DNA of 64,000 nt from Vulcanococcus limneticus LL (GTDB lineage Bacteria; Cyanobacteriota; Cyanobacteriia; PCC-6307; Cyanobiaceae): assembly GCF_002252705.1 (NCBI RefSeq), contig NZ_NQLA01000006.1, positions 33,600 through 97,599 of the forward strand, read 5' to 3'. A program made the translations under genes and the position numbers. The notes under the pieces were generated by a model that was not told the DNA's origin, did not search any database, and worked only from the letters and a program-made list of their open reading frames with translations. Position 1 is the stretch's first letter. Each line of letters starts with the position of its first letter. This document shows, in pieces, positions 60,055 through 64,000 of this stretch.

Positions 60055-61068
60055 ATGACGCAAGCCTTGCTCCAGTCGCCCGAGGCCTCCTCCATTCGGC
60101 CCAGCCTGCGCTCGGTGCCCAGGGAGTTTCTGGATCCTCCGGCGCCCTGGAACCCCACCGTGGGCCTGTTCTTTGGTGGCTACGCCCTGGCGGCCGTGAC
60201 GATCGCCGGCTGGTTCCGCTGGGACTGGCCCCTGCCGGCCCTGCTGGTGACGGGATTTCTGGCCCTGCACCTGGAGGGCACCGTGATCCATGACGCCTGC
60301 CACAACGCCGCCCATCCCAACCGTCTCTGGAATGCGGTGATGGGCCACGGCGCCGCCCTGCTCCTGGGCTTCAGCTTTCCGGTGTTCACGCGGGTGCACC
60401 TTCAGCACCACGCCCATGTGAACGATCCGAAGCACGATCCCGACCACATCGTGAGCACCTTCGGCCCACTATGGCTGATCGCACCGCGCTTCTTCTACCA
60501 TGAAGTGTTCTTCTTTCGCCGCAAGTTGTGGCGCGGCCATGAACTGCTGGAGTGGGGCATCGGCCGCGGCATCTTTCTCGCCATCGTGCTGGCCGGTGTG
60601 AAGTATGGCTTCATCGATTTCATCTTCAACTGCTGGTTCGCACCGGCCCTGATGGTGGGTGTCACCCTCGGCCTTTTCTTCGACTACCTGCCCCACCGCC
60701 CCTTCCAGGCCCGCAACCGCTGGCACAACGCCCGCGTCTATCCCAGCAGGGTGATGAACTGGCTGATCATGGGCCAGAACTATCACCTGGTGCACCATCT
60801 CTGGCCCTCGATCCCCTGGTTCGAGTATCGCCCTGCGTATCACGCCACCAAGGAACTGCTCGACGCCAAGGGTTCACCCCAGCGTTTGGGCCTGTTCGAA
60901 AGCCGCGCCGATTTCGTCAACTTCGTCTACGACATCCTGCTGGGGGTGCGCAGCCATAAGCGCCGCCGCAGCCGGCTGCGGCCGATTGCCGGGCTACTGC
61001 CCAGCTTCCGGGCCCGCCGCCACGTGCTGGAACTGCTGCACCGCACGGCGGTTTCGCCCCAGCGCTGA
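60055..61068 (+). CDS. crtR: Beta-carotene hydroxylase, CrtR type
   Basis: Makes zeaxanthin from beta-carotene (and may act on other rings) in the cyanobacterial membrane. 337 residues from ATG 60055 with GGAGG just upstream. Four histidine regions typical of CrtR: EGTVIHDACHNAAHPNRLWN, VHLQHHAHVNDPKHDPDH, RNRWHNARVYPS and GQNYHLVHHLWPSIPWFEYR. Four or more membrane helices. The boxes and the WPSIPWFEY end set it apart from plain fatty-acid desaturases. It follows tRNA-Leu by 68 bases. Confidence 0.93.
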   Translation: MTQALLQSPEASSIRPSLRSVPREFLDPPAPWNPTVGLFFGGYALAAVTIAGWFRWDWPLPALLVTGFLALHLEGTVIHDACHNAAHPNRLWNAVMGHGAALLLGFSFPVFTRVHLQHHAHVNDPKHDPDHIVSTFGPLWLIAPRFFYHEVFFFRRKLWRGHELLEWGIGRGIFLAIVLAGVKYGFIDFIFNCWFAPALMVGVTLGLFFDYLPHRPFQARNRWHNARVYPSRVMNWLIMGQNYHLVHHLWPSIPWFEYRPAYHATKELLDAKGSPQRLGLFESRADFVNFVYDILLGVRSHKRRRSRLRPIAGLLPSFRARRHVLELLHRTAVSPQR

Positions 61069-61099
61069 GGCCAGGGCTTCGCCGGGTCAGTCCGATCAG

Positions 61100-61393
61100 T
61101 CAGTCGGCCAGGATCTGGGGCACGCGGAAGAAATCGCCTTCCCGCTGGGGCGCTCCATTGAGCAGCTCCTCGCGCACGGCCGTGGGTACCACCACGTCCT
61201 CACGGGTCACGTTGACCACCTCCACGGCGCGGGTGGTGGGGGGCACGCCCTTGGTGTCCACCGCCTCCAGATGGGCCACGTAGTCGAGAATCCGCTCCAG
61301 CTGGCCGGTGTAGGTGGCGATCTTGGCCTCAGGCAGATCGAGGCGGGCCAGCTGGGCCACCTTGCGCACGTCGTCGGCGGTGATGTGGCTCAT
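61100..61393 (-). CDS. gatC: Glutamyl/aspartyl-tRNA amidotransferase subunit C
   Basis: 97 residues of normal GatC length: [20 protein letters not shown], then [20 protein letters not shown], and the belt-like C-terminus [20 protein letters not shown]. GatC holds GatA and GatB together in the enzyme that amidates Glu-tRNA(Gln). gatA and gatB are not in this window. Converges with crtR (31 bases between stops). Confidence 0.96.
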   Translation of the reverse strand: MSHITADDVRKVAQLARLDLPEAKIATYTGQLERILDYVAHLEAVDTKGVPPTTRAVEVVNVTREDVVVPTAVREELLNGAPQREGDFFRVPQILAD

Positions 61394-61485
61394 GGTCGGC
61401 GGGGGATCGTGGAGGGCTGGATTGGTGGAAACCTAGGCGCTGGCGGGTCGCTGGCCGCCGGGGTGCGGGCCGCGAGGACTGCCCT

Positions 61486-62316
61486 TCAGGCCTGGGGATC
61501 CAGCAGGAAACGCTCCAGATCCGCCGCCAGGGCCGTGGCGGCCACCTCCAGGAAGCGGGCGCCGTGCTCGGCGGTGGCCAGGGAGGGATCGGAGCCCATG
61601 CGGCCGTCGGGGTGGCGGCGGCGGAAGTCGTCGGGGCCGTGGATGGGGCCGGCGGGCGCCGCTTCAGGCAGGGGGCGCTGCTTGGCCTCCAGGCTCGGCT
61701 CCAGCTGCATGGTGATGGCGATCTCGCTGGGGGTGGCGTGGTGCCCCTCCCGCTCGCCGTAGAGCTCCCGGGCCAGCCCCATGGCCTCGGGGGCCATGAA
61801 CCAGTTGGCCAGCTTGCAGCGCAGGGCGCCGCCGCTGGACAGGCCCCGGTCGATGGCGGTGCCGTAGGCCTGGGCAAAGGCAGCCCTGGTGGTGGCAATG
61901 TTGCCGCCGTGGCCGTTGATCACGTAGATCCGCTCGAAGCCGTGGCGGGCCAGCGACAGCACCAGATCGTGGATCACGGCCAGCAGGGTGGCGGGCTGGA
62001 GGCTCATCGTGCCGGGGAAGCCCAGGTGGTGTTCCGCCATGCCGAAGGCCTGCACCGGTGTCACCAGCACGCCGGTGCGGCGACCCACCTCCAGGGCCAC
62101 CGCCTCGGCGGTGAGGGCGTCGGTGCCGATGGCGCCGGTGGGGCCGTGCTGCTCGGTGGAGCCCAGGGGCACGATCACGCCCCTGCAGGTCTGGAGGTAC
62201 TCCTCCACCTCAGGCCAGCTGCGCAGCTGCAGGCGGATGGCCTCAGTGCTGGCCACCGCTCCGGGGAGGCTGCCCGCGGCGGTGCTGGGCTGGCTGGAGG
62301 GGCTGGTGGCAACCAC
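61486..62316 (-). CDS. Creatininase family amidohydrolase
   Basis: 276 residues from GTG 62316. Family motifs with metal ligands: VIVPLGSTEQHGPTGAIGTD, GMAEHHLGFPGTMSL, YVINGHGGNIATTRAAF and GHHATPSEIA. The family includes creatininase, the FAPy deformylase step of archaeal riboflavin/F420 synthesis, and mycofactocin MftE; a cyanobacterial substrate cannot be chosen by eye. The first about 20 residues are Ser/Ala-rich and may not be translated. Upstream of gatC by 92 bases on the same strand. Confidence 0.88.
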   Translation of the reverse strand: MVATSPSSQPSTAAGSLPGAVASTEAIRLQLRSWPEVEEYLQTCRGVIVPLGSTEQHGPTGAIGTDALTAEAVALEVGRRTGVLVTPVQAFGMAEHHLGFPGTMSLQPATLLAVIHDLVLSLARHGFERIYVINGHGGNIATTRAAFAQAYGTAIDRGLSSGGALRCKLANWFMAPEAMGLARELYGEREGHHATPSEIAITMQLEPSLEAKQRPLPEAAPAGPIHGPDDFRRRHPDGRMGSDPSLATAEHGARFLEVAATALAADLERFLLDPQA

Positions 62317-62413
62317 GACGGCGGACCTGCTCGAATCCGACCATCATCCCTAGCATTGATGCCACCTGGCGCGGTCCCGTCCGCTGGAGCCGCGCCCCGC
62401 CGGAGCCAGTCCG

Positions 62414-62710
62414 ATGCTTCACCGCAAGCTCTACCGCTTCCAGTGCGAGCAGCGCCCGGTGTGGGTGTTCCTGCGGGATCAGCAGCGCTGGATCGAGCAG
62501 GCGCTCGTGGTGGAGCTGGAGGGTGACCTGGTGACCCTCCGCTACGACGCCGAAGAGGACGACGAGCACCAGAGCTGGGAGGAGTGCGTGCGGCTCGATT
62601 CGATCGGCGCCGTGAGCACGCGCCTGGCCTGCGTCAGCCGCAGCGCAGACGCCGAGGATCTGGCGGTCACCGGGGACTGTCCCGAGTCCGAGCAGCTGCC
62701 CAGGCCCTGA
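62414..62710 (+). CDS. Conserved cyanobacterial small protein, unknown function
   Basis: 98 residues starting MLHRKLYRFQCEQRPVWVFL. A compact beta-rich, acidic protein: VVELEGDLVTLRYDAEEDDE and SWEECVRLDSIGAVSTRLA. The length and the conserved N-terminus recall a widespread cyanobacterial family without known function. No signal peptide. Divergent from the creatininase gene by 97 bases. Confidence 0.75.
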   Translation: MLHRKLYRFQCEQRPVWVFLRDQQRWIEQALVVELEGDLVTLRYDAEEDDEHQSWEECVRLDSIGAVSTRLACVSRSADAEDLAVTGDCPESEQLPRP

Positions 62711-62728
62711 AGGGCGCGCTGGCGGGCC

Positions 62729-62872
62729 TCAGTGGGCGGTGCCGTTTCCGTCGTAGTCGTCACTGTCGTAATAGCCGCCCTTGGTGCCGAAGAACAGGGA
62801 AGCGAGCACGAACAGGCCGCTGGTGGCCAGCAGCACCGTGCCGAGGTTCAGGCCGGGCTCGAGATGGGGCAC
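62729..62872 (-). CDS. Small single-pass membrane protein of picocyanobacterial type
   Basis: 47 residues with a GTG start at 62872 and TGA at 62731-62729. It begins [20 protein letters not shown], has one membrane helix (about 10-30) and an acidic Asp/Tyr/Gly-rich tail ([16 protein letters not shown]). The compact helix plus acidic tail is typical of small thylakoid or cytoplasmic membrane proteins of cyanobacteria, but I cannot name it. It converges with the preceding small gene (18 bases apart). Confidence 0.65.
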   Translation of the reverse strand: MPHLEPGLNLGTVLLATSGLFVLASLFFGTKGGYYDSDDYDGNGTAH

Positions 62873-63007
62873 AGATGGGTGGGTCGGAGGGACGCCGTGG
62901 GCGCGCCCCGATTCTGGCTCGCTTCAGCCGCGCTGGCTCGCCAGGCCAGCGGAACGGCACTGCAGCGCCGGAATCGGCCGCCGCTGGACCCGTGCGCTGC
63001 CAGGATC

Positions 63008-63303
63008 GTGGTCCCGCCGCCGTTGCCGTCGATCGCCGGGCATCCCGCCAGCTTTGGGGCCCTGCCCCGCGCCTTCTTCGCCAAGCCGGCGCAGCAGGTG
63101 GCGCCTGAGCTGATCGGCTGTCGGCTGGTGAAACGCCAACCCACTGGTGAGCTGCTCTGGGGCGTGATCGTGGAAACGGAGGCGTACAGCCAGAGCGGGC
63201 CGGCCTGCCACGGTCACCGCCGCCGCTCGCCCCAGAACGAGACGCTGTTCGGGGAGCCGGGGCACTTTTATGTCTATGTGAGTTATGGCATCCACCACTG
63301 CGT
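63008..63303 (+). pseudogene. Truncated 3-methyladenine DNA glycosylase (Mpg/AAG)
   Basis: The N-terminal half of an AAG-type glycosylase, which removes alkylated purines. [60 protein letters not shown] and [20 protein letters not shown] match the family up to the catalytic-domain middle, including the YxxYGIHHCV segment. After CV (about 63303) the protein stops matching: a frame of unrelated residues runs to a stop at 63343. The remaining half (about 90 residues) is missing, so the gene is dead unless completed beyond the window. Insertion elements lie immediately downstream. Start GTG 63008 is a guess. Confidence 0.85.
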
Positions 63304-63498
63304 GAAGCGAGCCCGTCTCTCAACGACCTCAGGCTGGGCTTGAGATTTCAGTGCTGCCAACGGGGGGCGCCCAGCCAATCTCCAAGCCACTCCCAGAAAA
63401 ATTCCCTGATTTTTCGCCCAGAGCATTGCCCCAGCTACGAAGGGCTACAAGCTGTGGGGGCTGGCTTGGCTGGGTCAGTGGTGCAGCCGTAGCCCTGG
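63304..63498. other. 195-bp segment of unknown origin between broken glycosylase and IS3-type element
   Basis: Neither glycosylase nor recognisable transposase. It holds a small hairpin GAAAAAT/ATTTTTC near 63396-63415 and a lower GC content. It may be the end of another mobile element, or leftover chromosomal sequence. I see no gene in it. Confidence 0.5.
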
Positions 63499-63831
63499 TG
63501 TCTGACGTAGACCCCGGAAACCGGTCCAGGGTGAATGAGAGTCCTCAGCCGGCCAGACTGGGCCGGGGACTCGACCATGAAACGCACCAGGCACACGGCG
63601 GAGCAGATCATCCGCAAGCTTAAAACTGCCGAGCAGCTGATCGCCCAGGGCAAGACCGTCGCCGAGGTCTGCCGCGTGATCGAGGTGACACAGCCGACGT
63701 ACCACCGCTGGCGGCAGCAATACGGGGGCATGCAGGCCGAGGAGGCCAGGCGGTTGACTCAGCTGGAAAAGGAAAACGCCCGGCTCAAGAAGCTGCTGGC
63801 AGAGGCGGAGCTGGAGACGGCGACGCTCTAG
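63499..63831 (+). mobile_element. 5' end of an IS3-family insertion sequence, interrupted
   Basis: The left end probably begins at TGTCTGACGTAGACCCC (63499 on), a TG-starting terminus with the ACCCCGGAAACCGGTCCA block seen in IS3-type elements. It carries orfA from 63577 and is cut by a second insertion at about 63830, so neither orfB nor a right end is present in the window. Confidence 0.65.
63577..63831 (+). CDS. IS3-family transposase OrfA, 3' truncated
   Basis: 84 residues: MKRTRHTAEQIIRKLKTAEQ, a helix-turn-helix (AQGKTVAEVCRVIEVTQPTY), HRWRQQYGGM and the leucine-zipper segment RRLTQLEKENARLKKLLAEA. This matches OrfA of IS3-type elements, which usually continues past this point (typically ...ALDIQMLKE...). 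Here the frame ends at a stop made by the junction with the next element, so it is probably inactivated. Confidence 0.88.
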   Translation: MKRTRHTAEQIIRKLKTAEQLIAQGKTVAEVCRVIEVTQPTYHRWRQQYGGMQAEEARRLTQLEKENARLKKLLAEAELETATL

Positions 63832-64000
63832 GAGGCTGCTGAAAAACCAACCGATCCGCGGGAGAATGGCCCAACGGCACTGAACGGATGCGCGGCCAGC
63901 AGCAGCGGACCGGTCCCCTGTTCTCCTACGTCTCCACCGAGGAGCGGATCCCCAGGGCCCATCCCCTGCGGCAGGTGCGGCGGCTGGCGGATCAGGCGTT
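63828..64000 (+). mobile_element. Left end of a second insertion sequence (IS5/IS1182-type), continues beyond window
   Basis: From about 63828 the sequence changes to CTAGGAGGCTGCTGAAAAAC, a GGCTGCTGAAAAA-type terminus found in IS5/IS1182-group elements. It encodes the start of a transposase at 63888. It sits inside the IS3-type orfA, at a CTAG-like target. Confidence 0.75.
63888..64000 (+). CDS. IS5/IS1182-type transposase, N-terminus (3' cut by window edge)
   Basis: 37 visible codons: MRGQQQRTGPLFSYVSTEER then IPRAHPLRQVRRLADQA. The pattern MxGxxxxxxxxFSYVSxExRVPxxHPLRxIRxxxD is the typical N-terminus of these DDE transposases. The catalytic part lies beyond the window. Confidence 0.88.
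   Translation, partial: MRGQQQRTGPLFSYVSTEERIPRAHPLRQVRRLADQA

Overview
The window reads as one stretch of a GC-rich picocyanobacterial chromosome of the Cyanobium/freshwater Synechococcus type. The evidence is cyanobacterium-specific content: a carotenoid hydroxylase of the CrtR type, sucrose-phosphate synthase, pilM-N-O-Q without pilP, a DUF3747 protein, a ClpB2-like disaggregase just upstream of secE-nusG-rplK-rplA, and several small proteins of picocyanobacterial type. Most genes are very GC-rich, tightly packed and often overlap by 1 to 30 bases.

Layout. 0-5 kb: end of mraY, two small conserved proteins, purT, an LCP wall-polymer ligase and sucrose-phosphate synthase. 5.1-9.4 kb: a repeat-bearing non-coding stretch, then an overlapping pair encoding an exported formylglycine-generating enzyme and an exported type I sulfatase. 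9.6-21.8 kb: enolase, glyoxalase I, ClpB2, then secE-nusG-rplK-rplA, a reverse-strand FIST plus GGDEF/EAL pair, and rplJ-rplL behind a recognisable L10 leader. 21.8-24.9 kb: terminators and a possible Yfr1 RNA, a DUF3747 protein, rnhA and pyrD. 24.9-30.1 kb: pilMNO and pilQ, with a perfect 21-bp hairpin before pilQ and a sharp drop in GC inside pilQ. 30.2-32.3 kb: a pentapeptide-repeat protein and an RTX-like protein. 32.4-36.2 kb: a moxR/DUF58/transglutaminase operon. 36.2-40.3 kb: a CobD-like aminotransferase, murG, a secreted protein and a beta-hydroxyacid dehydrogenase. 40.4-43.9 kb: an EF-hand protein, a two-component system and a Spy-like exported protein. 44-50.9 kb: pgk, a universal stress protein, an RbgA-type GTPase, RluD, a CLC channel and a fused two-domain peptide ABC ATPase. 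51-62.9 kb: RelA/SpoT, a membrane desaturase, an Mpo1-like protein, a PIG-V-like mannosyltransferase, ileS, a Ycf66-like protein, tRNA-Leu(UAG), crtR, gatC, a creatininase and two small proteins. 63-64 kb: a DNA glycosylase gene broken by mobile DNA, with one insertion sequence nested inside another.

Functional groups. The FGE should activate the sulfatase encoded next to it, and both carry export signals. FIST (sensor) and GGDEF/EAL (c-di-GMP turnover) are translationally coupled and sit in the middle of what is normally one ribosomal-protein cluster. The response regulator, histidine kinase and Spy-like protein resemble an envelope-stress module. The window is mostly conserved housekeeping DNA; the accessory signals are the sulfatase pair, the FIST/c-di-GMP insertion, the low-GC pilQ-to-RTX segment and the insertion-sequence nest at the right end. 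No CRISPR array, prophage or defence island was seen.
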